NCBI GenBank assembly: GCA_946894095.1
Contig: OX335641.1
Coordinates: forward strand, 14,588,501-14,652,500
DNA from: Incurvaria masculella
Taxonomy: Eukaryota; Arthropoda; Insecta; Lepidoptera; Incurvariidae
DNA: 64,000 nucleotides
Direction: 5' to 3'
Under the pieces are notes generated by a model that was not told where the DNA came from, did not search any database, and saw only the letters and a list, made by a program, of their open reading frames with translations. Shown here piece by piece: positions 32,294 through 43,345 of the stretch; position 1 is the stretch's first letter, and each line of letters starts with the position of its first letter. A program made the translations under genes and the position numbers.

Positions 32294-33802
32294 AAACTGG
32301 ATCCAAGCAAAGGGTCCGGCCCGGATGGGATACCACCTATATTTCTCAAACGCTGTGCAACTGCTCTGATTTACCCATTAAAAGAAATTTACAATAGATC
32401 ATTAAAAGATGGCTGTTTTCCTTCATTATGGAAGGAAGCCCGCATGATCCCAGTATTTAAAAAAGGAGATAACAGCGACATTAAAAATTACAGACCCATT
32501 TCCATACTTTCAGTGATTCCTAAAGTTTTTGAGTCTATTGTATGCCCGGTACTTGCATGGCACTCCAAACAAGCCATAAACCACCAACAACATGGCTTCC
32601 AGGCTCATAAATCGACAGTTACAAACCTCGTGACCTATCTTACTGAAATAAACAAATCAATCGAAAGACGTTTGCAAGTGGATGCCATATATACTGATTT
32701 CAGTAGTGCTTTCGATAAGGTGAATCACATTATATTGTTAGACAAGCTCTCGGGGTATGGGATCGGAGGCTCACTGCACAAATGGTTTGAATCATATTTA
32801 AATAATAGACCCCAGTTAGTAGCTGTGAACGGTCACGAGTCACTGCCATACGTCTCAACCTCAGGAGTACCTCAAGGTTCACATTTGGGACCCATACTCT
32901 TTACATTATTTATTAATGATATTACTGAATGCATTCATAACAGTGACTGTTCACTATTCGCAGATGATTTAAAAATATTCCGAACTATTAACTCGCAGAA
33001 TGATATCACTCTTCTTCAAGAAGATTTAGATCGTCTAAATGTTTGGTGTGTTCTCAATGACATGGTACTCAATGTCAACAAGTGCTACCATATCACATTT
33101 ACGAGGTGCAAAAGTAAATTAGATTCACAGTATAAAATTGGGACTGATCCGGTTGGTGTTGTCGACGAAATCCGCGATCTTGGCATTTTATTGGATAGTC
33201 GACTTCGCTTTACAAATCACATCGATACCACCGTAAAGAAAGCTTCCAAAATGTGGGGTTTCATGAGAAGAAGCTGCAAGGAGTTTCGTGAACCGTTAAC
33301 AAAGATTCGACTATTCAATGTCCTTGTGAGAAGTACCCTTGAGTACGCCAGCCCAGTTTGGAACCTTTTCTACAGGGTACACATTGATAGAATAGAACGA
33401 CTGCAGCGTGGGTTCACGAGACATCTTGCATTTCTGACATCCGGAATAAGTCACAGATGTAGTTATAATACTCGATTGAAGCATTTTAATATGGTCTCGC
33501 TTCGCAATAGAAGGCAATTGCTTGACCTAACTTTCCTCCACAAACTGATAAACGGTGACTTGGATTGCCCTGAACTCCTAAGTAAAGTCGGTATCTTGGT
33601 GCCACGATTAAATTCTAGGTTACGTAACAACAAAACTTTTGAAGTTCCACTTACTACTTCAAATTTAGCATCAGAGTCAAGCTTGCCGAGAACGTTACGT
33701 TGTTATAATGATCTCCCCAGTCAAATAGAATTCGATATTTTTAACCTTAGTAGTAACACTTTTAAACAATATATTGGTTCCCACTTGTCAGAAATTGATT
33801 AG
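32294..33802 (+). CDS. 5'-truncated LINE reverse transcriptase (Jockey/CR1 group)
   Basis: An uninterrupted frame of about 502 codons runs from KLDPSKGSGPDGIPP at 32294 to the stop at 33800; the first ATG is at 32444. Visible RT motifs in order: IPVFKKGD and NYRPISI (finger region), QHGF, DAIYTDFSSAFDKVNH (catalytic A motif with Asp), GVPQGSHLGPILF (motif B) and CSLFADDLKIF (motif C, catalytic Asp pair). A thumb and C-terminal region follows, ending SHLSEID. The endonuclease domain and any upstream ORF are absent, the typical result of incomplete target-primed reverse transcription. The frame has no stop, so insertion is fairly recent, but without endonuclease it is not autonomous. The 3' end is repeated at 36926. 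Which Jockey/CR1 lineage is not certain. Confidence 0.9.
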   Translation, partial: KLDPSKGSGPDGIPPIFLKRCATALIYPLKEIYNRSLKDGCFPSLWKEARMIPVFKKGDNSDIKNYRPISILSVIPKVFESIVCPVLAWHSKQAINHQQHGFQAHKSTVTNLVTYLTEINKSIERRLQVDAIYTDFSSAFDKVNHIILLDKLSGYGIGGSLHKWFESYLNNRPQLVAVNGHESLPYVSTSGVPQGSHLGPILFTLFINDITECIHNSDCSLFADDLKIFRTINSQNDITLLQEDLDRLNVWCVLNDMVLNVNKCYHITFTRCKSKLDSQYKIGTDPVGVVDEIRDLGILLDSRLRFTNHIDTTVKKASKMWGFMRRSCKEFREPLTKIRLFNVLVRSTLEYASPVWNLFYRVHIDRIERLQRGFTRHLAFLTSGISHRCSYNTRLKHFNMVSLRNRRQLLDLTFLHKLINGDLDCPELLSKVGILVPRLNSRLRNNKTFEVPLTTSNLASESSLPRTLRCYNDLPSQIEFDIFNLSSNTFKQYIGSHLSEID

Positions 33803-33987
33803 ACTTATACACATTATTTTATAATTTTTCTTTCGTTATAATAATTTAGTTATAGAGCTTAATTTGAGTGCTGTGTATACCTATTATTGGTACTCACACC
33901 TTGAATGTGGCACTTACTCTTGTAGTATAGTACTGTTAGCATAGTTATATTAGTTGTTCGTGTGTTTACTGTTGGTGTACCTATACA

Positions 33988-34038
<51 letters not shown>
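33803..34038 (+). repeat. LINE 3' untranslated region and (TAAA)n tail
   Basis: The 3' UTR of the LINE ends in about 13 copies of ATAA at 33987-34038. A tetranucleotide tail in place of poly(A) is seen in several CR1/Jockey-like lineages. Confidence 0.85.
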
Positions 34039-34322
34039 CGAATCGAGCTTATTTCTCAAGACAGCTTTTATTTGGTGAATTGCTTTTTGTCATTGAAACA
34101 AAGTCGTATTTGTTACTGTAACAACTTTGGTCACTGTTTGTTAGTGTTACAAAGTGGAAGTTGCGAGCGCAATCATGTCTAGTATGTTTTACTAGAATTA
34201 CTTTGTTAGATTGTATATATGGTCGACAAAATAAAGGCTGTCGTTGCAACCAATTCACTATGACGGCTCTCCAGGGTTAAAGTTTCTTTTTTGGGCCAAC
34301 AATATTTTTTTCTCAGTGTGCA
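34039..34322. mobile_element. right arm of split foldback element
   Basis: See 32123-32293. The arm ends at 'tttctcagtgtg' and is longer than the left one, so a deletion on the left or a composite origin is possible. The same sequence recurs in the duplicated copy at 37306-37589. Confidence 0.4.
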
Positions 34323-36925
34323 GGATAATTAACACTTAGTAATGAAGGCCGCTTTAAGTGTCGATTAAGCTAAATCAGTACTTAGTGAAAGTAAATAATT
34401 AATGATTATAATTCGTAAATGTAGCCTTGGTTGCTTAGCAAATCATTTTTAGAATTTTATGTTTTTGGCTTTGTTTTAATAGCTTTTGTTTGTAATAGTT
34501 TTATAGCATTCGATGGATCTACTCATATAGCACCATACAACGGTATCAAAATTTTAATACCTATCGTACAGAACAAGACCAACTTATAACATTGTATATA
34601 TTATAAATATCTGTATTTCCTTTTTAATCGTTTTCCATAGCTTCCAAAGGACTCTACCAAATTGTATGATCCTTCTTTTGTTGTGTTCGGTATTGTCAGG
34701 ACAAGGTTAGAACTGTTCCGGTGGATTGGATTGGATTCTATATTTGTTATGACATGCTGTTTATGCCTAAACTCAGTCAGAATGAATTTATAAGGGTTAG
34801 AAGTTACAATCGATTTTTTCGTATTGATTTATTTAAACTTCTGACTTAATTTGGACTGAGTATAGGCATAAACATGTCATCACTGTTTTTAACAACATTC
34901 TTAACAAAAATCACTACGTTTGGTTTATGGCCGCGCTAATAAAAAAAGTCACCACTAAATATAATATATAAAATTCGGCATTGTCTCGTAGGTATTATTT
35001 TCGACTAGCCTTTTGGACCAGCCATTTGGGTTACTAGTTATCCAGAATATAATTCAGCCCGACAAATGACATTGACCCGAGCAGAGCCGGGTGCCTCAGC
35101 CAGTTTAGAATAAATTAGGGCCTAAAAGTATTTTACTTTTTATGTGTTACAAGAAACTGTGTACAGGTCGGACAGGCTCGAAACCCCATATATTTTTTTA
35201 TATTTTGTTGAGAGATATTCCGTCTTTACCAAAATCTACAAATTTGCTATAAATAAATACATTTTATAAGTTACCTAATGCACCACTCATATTATCATAT
35301 CACGCAACAGACCGTCGGCCTCTGGCTCTCGGTAGGTACGTGTCGCGTCCACTAAGATTGTCTGGACGTCTAGAAAAATTAAGGAAACATGTTTTTGTTT
35401 TTATAACTGGCACCGTGTCAAATGGAACAGTCCGTGTAGGAAATTCATGATTTCGTGCCCACGATGAATTTTTCAATCCCAAATTTGCTTGAGTAAAGCT
35501 GTTCATAATATTTTTTACATAATTTTAAAAGCACTTATTTTGGTGACACATGCCCTATACCGGACATGGTTATCTCACATATGAATATTTCCTTCAATGA
35601 TTGATATCAAACCAGATGGGCTGAACCCCTGTCACTAGTTTACAATAACTTACTACTTAAGAGAGTCGGTACTCCATCAATTCCCCATACTACGGGCGAT
35701 AACTGTTTCCATGCTCTTAATGTTTTACTAGGTTTTTGAAATTTTGGATTCTAAAATATGAATTAGAAATCAATGTCTGTTTGTTTGAATTTTTTTAATA
35801 TACTTTTTAGATTGGAAAATATTGGCTAATGCACATTAAAAAAAAGATGTTTGTTTTATGTTCATTTTCGAATTTCTTTTACTGAAAAATACTTTACAAA
35901 AAAATCAAAACATACGGACACAGAAAAAAGCTTTCTCAAGTGATATAAAAAAAAATACAATCTGACAACGTTTAGGGGTAGGGAAACGTTAGGGCCTGGA
36001 CGACGATTTTGCAATTTTAATGGCAGTCACCATGCAAAATGGTGCCTTGGCCAATGGACAAAGAATGCATTTCTTAAAATTTTGCAAATCTTAGATTTCT
36101 TGTTCACGACATCCTTATTACCACTAGTTTATAATAAATGTTTCAGTTATAGAAAATCAAACAACACACGGTCAAATTTTCGCGTGTAAATCTCTATTAT
36201 GTACCTACATTTTATTGCCACTGTGATTCGAAACTCTCGCTAATTATCCAAACGAAAACTGTAGATGGCGTCATTCTCTGAAGAGATGGAAACATATTAA
36301 TATCGTAGCTAACGTATCAACGCATCAATCTTTTGTTACAAATAAAACATTGGCAGAACACTCACACCAAAACACATGTCACTATGTTCGTAGACGCTAA
36401 TTTGCGAAACCACCCAACCGGTTTCAACGAAATTTTGTATTTAAATGTTGTGTATGGTTTGTTCCATATTATGGTTTGTTGTGTAATTATTGTAAGCTTG
36501 AAAGATAGGACTTTTTGTTTTTTTTTTATTTTCGATGTTTCGATGTTTCGAAAAGGATTTAACCTTTTCGAAACATTTTCACCAAACTATATAAAATCTT
36601 TGTTATATGCATAAAATAACAACCTAACTATTTTACGACACATTTGTTGCTAAGCGTGCTTTCAAAATAATATTACATTTCGTGGATTAAGCTTGGTGTG
36701 ATCATTCCGCCAAATACATTTTGTAAAAATATAGTTTGTACTGTTGATTCGTACCTCTAGCTGCAATATTATCTAGATTCCATTGAAGGATATCCGAGAC
36801 GAAGAACAGCGAGGTGCATCACCTTATGACCTTTGCGCTTAGATTACTTTCATCTAACAACACTGACTTATTAATACTATATTTGAATAAAAAACCTGAT
36901 ATTTACATTTTCTTTCGGCAATTCA

Positions 36926-37254
36926 TCAAATTTAGCATCAGAGTCAAGCTTGCCGAGAACGTTACGTTGTTATAATGATCTCCCCAGTCAAATAGAATTC
37001 GATATTTTTAACCTTAGTAGTAACACTTTTAAACAATATATTGGTTCCCACTTGTCAGAAATTGATTAGACTTATACACATTATTTTATAATTTTTCTTT
37101 CGTTATAATAATTTAGTTATAGAGCTTAATTTGAGTGCTGTGTATACCTATTATTGGTACTCACACCTTGAATGTGGCACTTACTCTTGTAGTATAGTAC
37201 TGTTAGCATAGTTATATTAGTTGTTCGTGTGTTTACTGTTGGTGTACCTATACA

Positions 37255-37305
<51 letters not shown>

Positions 37306-40192
37306 CGAATCGAGCTTATTTCTCAAGACAGCTTTTATTTGGTGAATTGCTTTTTGTCATTGAAACAAAGTCGTATTTGTTACTGTAACAACTTTGGTCA
37401 CTGTTTGTTAGTGTTACAAAGTGGAAGTTGCGAGCGCAATCATGTCTAGTATGTTTTACTAGAATTACTTTGTTAGATTGTATATATGGTCGACAAAATA
37501 AAGGCTGTCGTTGCAACCAATTCACTATGACGGCTCTCCAGGGTTAAAGTTTCTTTTTTGGGCCAACAATATTTTTTTCTCAGTGTGCAGGATAATTAAC
37601 ACTTAGTAATGAAGGCCGCTTTAAGTGTCGATTAAGCTAAATCAGTACTTAGTGAAAGTAAATAATTAATGATTATAATTCGTAAATGTAGCCTTGGTTG
37701 CTTAGCAAATCATTTTTAGAATTTTATGTTTTTGGCTTTGTTTTAATAGCTTTTGTTTGTAATAGTTTTATAGCATTCGATGGATCTACTCATATAGCAC
37801 CATACAACGGTATCAAAATTTTAATACCTATCGTACAGAACAAGACCAACTTATAACATTGTATATATTATAAATATCTGTATTTCCTTTTTAATCGTTT
37901 TCCATAGCTTCCAAAGGACTCTACCAAATTGTATGATCCTTCTTTTGTTGTGTTCGGTATTGTCAGGACAAGGTTAGAACTGTTCCGGTGGATTGGATTG
38001 GATTCTATATTTGTTATGACATGCTGTTTATGCCTAAACTCAGTCAGAATGAATTTATAAGGGTTAGAAGTTACAATCGATTTTTTCGTATTGATTTATT
38101 TAAACTTCTGACTTAATTTGGACTGAGTATAGGCATAAACATGTCATCACTGTTTTTAACAACATTCTTAACAAAAATCACTACGTTTGGTTTATGGCCG
38201 CGCTAATAAAAAAAGTCACCACTAAATATAATATATAAAATTCGGCATTGTCTCGTAGGTATTATTTTCGACTAGCCTTTTGGACCAGCCATTTGGGTTA
38301 CTAGTTATCCAGAATATAATTCAGCCCGACAAATGACATTGACCCGAGCAGAGCCGGGTGCCTCAGCCAGTTTAGAATAAATTAGGGCCTAAAAGTATTT
38401 TACTTTTTATGTGTTACAAGAAACTGTGTACAGGTCGGACAGGCTCGAAACCCCATATATTTTTTTATATTTTGTTGAGAGATATTCCGTCTTTACCAAA
38501 ATCTACAAATTTGCTATAAATAAATACATTTTATAAGTTACCTAATGCACCACTCATATTATCATATCACGCAACAGACCGTCGGCCTCTGGCTCTCGGT
38601 AGGTACGTGTCGCGTCCACTAAGATTGTCTGGACGTCTAGAAAAATTAAGGAAACATGTTTTTGTTTTTATAACTGGCACCGTGTCAAATGGAACAGTCC
38701 GTGTAGGAAATTCATGATTTCGTGCCCACGATGAATTTTTCAATCCCAAATTTGCTTGAGTAAAGCTGTTCATAATATTTTTTACATAATTTTAAAAGCA
38801 CTTATTTTGGTGACACATGCCCTATACCGGACATGGTTATCTCACATATGAATATTTCCTTCAATGATTGATATCAAACCAGATGGGCTGAACCCCTGTC
38901 ACTAGTTTACAATAACTTACTACTTAAGAGAGTCGGTACTCCATCAATTCCCCATACTACGGGCGATAACTGTTTCCATGCTCTTAATGTTTTACTAGGT
39001 TTTTGAAATTTTGGATTCTAAAATATGAATTAGAAATCAATGTCTGTTTGTTTGAATTTTTTTAATATACTTTTTAGATTGGAAAATATTGGCTAATGCA
39101 CATTAAAAAAAAGATGTTTGTTTTATGTTCATTTTCGAATTTCTTTTACTGAAAAATACTTTACAAAAAAATCAAAACATACGGACACAGAAAAAAGCTT
39201 TCTCAAGTGATATAAAAAAAAATACAATCTGACAACGTTTAGGGGTAGGGAAACGTTAGGGCCTGGACGACGATTTTGCAATTTTAATGGCAGTCACCAT
39301 GCAAAATGGTGCCTTGGCCAATGGACAAAGAATGCATTTCTTAAAATTTTGCAAATCTTAGATTTCTTGTTCACGACATCCTTATTACCACTAGTTTATA
39401 ATAAATGTTTCAGTTATAGAAAATCAAACAACACACGGTCAAATTTTCGCGTGTAAATCTCTATTATGTACCTACATTTTATTGCCACTGTGATTCGAAA
39501 CTCTCGCTAATTATCCAAACGAAAACTGTAGATGGCGTCATTCTCTGAAGAGATGGAAACATATTAATATCGTAGCTAACGTATCAACGCATCAATCTTT
39601 TGTTACAAATAAAACATTGGCAGAACACTCACACCAAAACACATGTCACTATGTTCGTAGACGCTAATTTGCGAAACCACCCAACCGGTTTCAACGAAAT
39701 TTTGTATTTAAATGTTGTGTATGGTTTGTTCCATATTATGGTTTGTTGTGTAATTATTGTAAGCTTGAAAGATAGGACTTTTTGTTTTTTTTTTATTTTC
39801 GATGTTTCGATGTTTCGAAAAGGATTTAACCTTTTCGAAACATTTTCACCAAACTATATAAAATCTTTGTTATATGCATAAAATAACAACCTAACTATTT
39901 TACGACACATTTGTTGCTAAGCGTGCTTTCAAAATAATATTACATTTCGTGGATTAAGCTTGGTGTGATCATTCCGCCAAATACATTTTGTAAAAATATA
40001 GTTTGTACTGTTGATTCGTACCTCTAGCTGCAATATTATCTAGATTCCATTGAAGGATATCCGAGACGAAGAACAGCGAGGTGCATCACCTTATGACCTT
40101 TGCGCTTAGATTACTTTCATCTAACAACACTGACTTATTAATACTATATTTGAATAAAAAACCTGATATTTACATTTTCTTTCGGCAATTCA
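36926..40192. repeat. tandem duplication, copy 2 (3,267 bp)
   Basis: Second copy; I found no base difference from copy 1 in the stretches compared. At the junction 'ggcaattca-tca-aatttagc', the three bases tca are shared by the start of copy 1 (33658-33661 side) and the DNA following copy 2 (tcacgatata at 40193), a 3-bp microhomology. Confidence 0.97.
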
Positions 40193-40937
40193 TCACGATA
40201 TATGTGACCCAATTTTTGTTTAAATAAAACCAGTTATTTCTAGTCATGGGTCATGGGCAGAAAAAACATATTTTTGGCAAGCACTAAACGTAAATTATCT
40301 TCGGAAATCTTCGCGCACTCTTATTCAATGGTTGGAAAAGTTGGTGACAGGCCAAATTACTTCTCAAAGTACCTACATATTAATGACTTCTAGTACGTAA
40401 GATTCGTCGTTTCGTGCCCTGGTGGTTATCAGTAGTAATACAGTGTGTGTACAGCTACAATCGAGCTTACCACAGCCTTAGGATCTTGCATGCACATATT
40501 TTGTCGCCTTAAGTTAATCTCATTAAATTCTTATCATGCTTGACCTACAAGGCAATGCTAAGGGATGACATCTTATGTTTGTGAGAGACTACCTCGTCAG
40601 GCAGCAGGAGTTTTACACCCAGGTAGTCTAGGTACATTATCAATGGCACCCTTTAAATGTCTGCCAAGCTTTTACATTCTCTCTCAATCCAAACGGGTAC
40701 TTAAGTTCACATTTTATTGTCCGCAAGGTTCAATTTATTGACTTAGGCTTTAATCGCCCTTTAATTTATTCACCCTTTTCAGGATGCATGCCGGGCAAAA
40801 AGTGCAAGGATCCATTTCGAATACCCTAGAAACCATACTGCTGTGTTGTCGGTACCGAGACAAGATAGAACGAATTCTTGGCTCGATGTACACTGCAAGC
40901 GAAATTCCAAATAGTTAAACAAGCAGTAAAGCAGTAA
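40193..40937. other. no gene seen
   Basis: Unique sequence between the duplication and a LINE fragment. The upstream part of that LINE may extend to about 40780, but I cannot read it reliably. Confidence 0.4.
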
Positions 40938-41135
40938 GCAAGCTGGGATGTAATCGCGATTTCAAAAACAATTGAAAAACTTATTTTGGAAGCTTCTGGC
41001 GACCAACAAGCAGCAGCATACTTTAGGCAGCGCATCAGCGTAGTGATACATCGGGTGAACGCTGCCTCCGTAATGGGGACAATGCCAACAGTCCCCTCGG
41101 AGGAATATTTGAATTTTGAAAATTGTATGGTTTGA
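40938..41135 (+). pseudogene. LINE C-terminal fragment (RLE-type family, copy 1)
   Basis: The frame ending at TGA 41133-41135 reads SGDQQAAAYFRQRISVVIHR then VNAASVMGTM, the same order as ETGVPQSGAYFYQKNCLAIQ RGNAASVLGT at the end of the fragment at 58540-59735. Only about 65 codons remain; upstream it is degenerate. The ending EEYLNF also matches EEYFNL there. Confidence 0.75.
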
Positions 41136-42284
41136 CCACTAGATAATTGTCATTTAGTTATAAAAAATATCAAAATTACTTATATTCTACTTAATATTTA
41201 CCATGGAAAAATGTCATGTTTCGGTGGGCCTTCCCGCTCAACTCCCCGTACAAGCGTAAAAAAAGATCATGAGCATATTTCTTGTCAGAGATCCAAAATT
41301 GTACTCGAAACAGCTTTATTTGATCGAACTAGTTGTTTGATGACTATTGGTATTGTAAAATATTGTCTGGTTTCAAGTTATAAGATCTGAAAGTTCGAAT
41401 GTTTCGCGCGTTTTATGCAATATCTTTGGAGGTGGATTACTCAACGACCTAGCTTGTTTCATGTAGATTTATAATCAATTTGGTTTTTATTTGATTTTTG
41501 ACTACAGTGGTCGTAATTTACTTTTAGCTATAAGTCGTTTTGTAATTAAAATGTTCGTAAATCTCACCAAATTAAATACTATGCGAACTGTCTGCTTTGT
41601 GGACACGTTGCATCCTCCTCATCATGGAGCTTGTCTTTTTCTTTGAAATAGAGAAGGTCCTAGATCGCAATAGCACGGTTTTGTACAGTCCCCGCGAATG
41701 AGTTAGTCCCGTCGTAATCCCTACATAATCCGAACTCAACACCTTTTCAGATAAACTGTTCAAAGCATTTTTAGAACGCATAGTACGTTGTTTCAATAAA
41801 CACCATCTTTTATGATTGCATTTTGAACCGTTTGAAACTCACTTCCCAATAAACACCTAACTAAACATCGTACAGTGACTTCGATCTCCAGCAAATGGCC
41901 GATCATTGCGTCGAATATTGCCAACGATATCGCAGTCATAACTCGCGATCCTGCCAGCTGCCTCTGCTGCCGCCGCGCCGCGGTCCCACCACAGCTGGAA
42001 TTCCAGAAATAGTCGACCCACCAGCGGCTAGCAGGCATACTTACGCCGTAAGATGACCCAACAATGTTGAGAACGTCGATCGTGAATATAATGTCGTAGA
42101 AGAACACCGTTTTAATTTTTAAATATATTAACTTGATAAGTGATGAATTTCTAGAACCTTTCTAACTTAATTAATTCTTAAATGCATTATACGAGTATAT
42201 CTCTATTTTTATACGGTGAATAGAGTGGTGGTAAGTGTAATTTATCTCATTTAGGATTTTTTAACCCTATTTTTTGCTGAGCGC
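41136..42284. other. no gene recognised
   Basis: Minus-strand frames at 41572-41796 (74 codons) and 41793-42107 (104 codons) are contiguous and could be one decayed transposon gene, but I see no diagnostic motif. The rest is AT-rich. Confidence 0.35.
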
Positions 42285-43345
42285 GACATATATGCCTCGA
42301 TCTCACATAACAGGCGCCAGACAACGGGCTTTCGGACTTTGACAGGGGCTGCGAAAATCATGCCGGCCGGCCGTTGCTTATTCACATCATGTTTGAAAGA
42401 CCCCAGGTTGTACTTTGAGGGAAAATCTTCGGCATGAAGTCGATTCCATAGATTACCGACCCTATAGGTAAAAGATCTAGAGGATCTTATTTTGGGAATG
42501 TTGACAGTGAATAGGTGTATTTCCTACCTGTTTCGCGTTGTGCATTCTCTATGGTAAAGACTATAGAATACAGCGAGAGACCCTACATTCCTCCACGCAA
42601 GACCTCATCTGCGCCTTGTAGATGAGCAGTTTTTGGTCAGACGTGAAATTCTGTGGCACCCTGTTGAGGACTCCCAGCTTATTTGATGCTAGCTTGGCTT
42701 TATCCTCGATATGACGTCTAAAATTAAGGTCATGCGTCAGGTCGACACCAATAATCCCTATGTGATAGTCAATACGCACAGTTGTACCCTGGAAGATCGG
42801 AAGTACGCTGAAAGGTGTTCTCTTCGCACTGAATTCGCACGCCTGTGTCTTGCTCGCATTAAACTCAACCAGGTTCTGGATACCCCATCTAGACACTTTT
42901 TCTAGGGTCTTTTCGAGATTAAAAACGAGGCACGGCCTATCCTCCTCCTTCAGCTCGGCTTGCGGTCCGGTGACTGGTGCACCTGGCTAGCACCGTGTTG
43001 TCATCTGCGTAGCAATCAGTGTTGCCCAAATTGAAGATATCATTAATTTGCAGCAGGAAAAGGGTGGGTACAGCACAGAGCGCTGTGGTACCGTCTTCGC
43101 TCACGGACATGGCTTTGACTTTTATGTTGGGGTGATGCAGAAAGTCGGCGATCCAGTTACACAGGTCGGGTGAAAGGCCATGGAAAGGCCGCTTGGAAAG
43201 TAGTGGCTTGTCCCAGAATCAGTCAAACGATTTCGCGATATCCAGGCCAATAGCCATACCTTCGCCAGCCCATCTCACGTGAGAAGTAAACTAGGAGATC
43301 CCCATCAGATCGATCGGACGAAAGCCGTAATCCGATTCAAAGAAC
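42285..43345 (-). pseudogene. Jockey-type LINE reverse transcriptase, degenerate
   Basis: Read on the minus strand from 43345: SDYGFRP, then GMAIGLDIAKSFD (motif A Asp), LCNWIADFL, INDIFNLGNTDCYADDNTVL (motif C with catalytic YADD at about 43005), then a 111-codon intact piece at 42896-42561 (RWGIQNLVEFNASKTQACEF ... NFRRHIEDKAKLASNKLGVL) and finally NLWNRLHAEDFPSKYNLGSF near 42440. Several stops and small frameshifts interrupt it, and motif B is destroyed. It lacks the endonuclease part. The closest general type is the lepidopteran Jockey clade; the part at 26561-27473 is a second, shorter copy. Confidence 0.88.

Larger units (their letters stand above)
33659..36925. repeat. tandem duplication, copy 1 (3,267 bp)
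   Basis: Repeated head-to-tail at 36926-40192. The unit starts inside the last codons of the LINE and includes its tail, a family M arm (about 34340-34390), a family S copy (34996-35107) and about 1.8 kb of AT-rich DNA. No gene is contained; the short frames it carries occur identically in both copies. Spacing is exactly 3,267 at every landmark checked, including the 52-bp microsatellite. Confidence 0.97.

Noticed and set aside
33859..34258. Short minus frames present identically at 37126-37525
   Set aside because: Their identity reflects the 3,267-bp duplication, not selection; one of them is the translated (TAAA)n tail.
41572..42107. Two adjoining minus frames as a transposase gene
   Set aside because: No catalytic motif or terminal repeats could be identified; left as unrecognised sequence.
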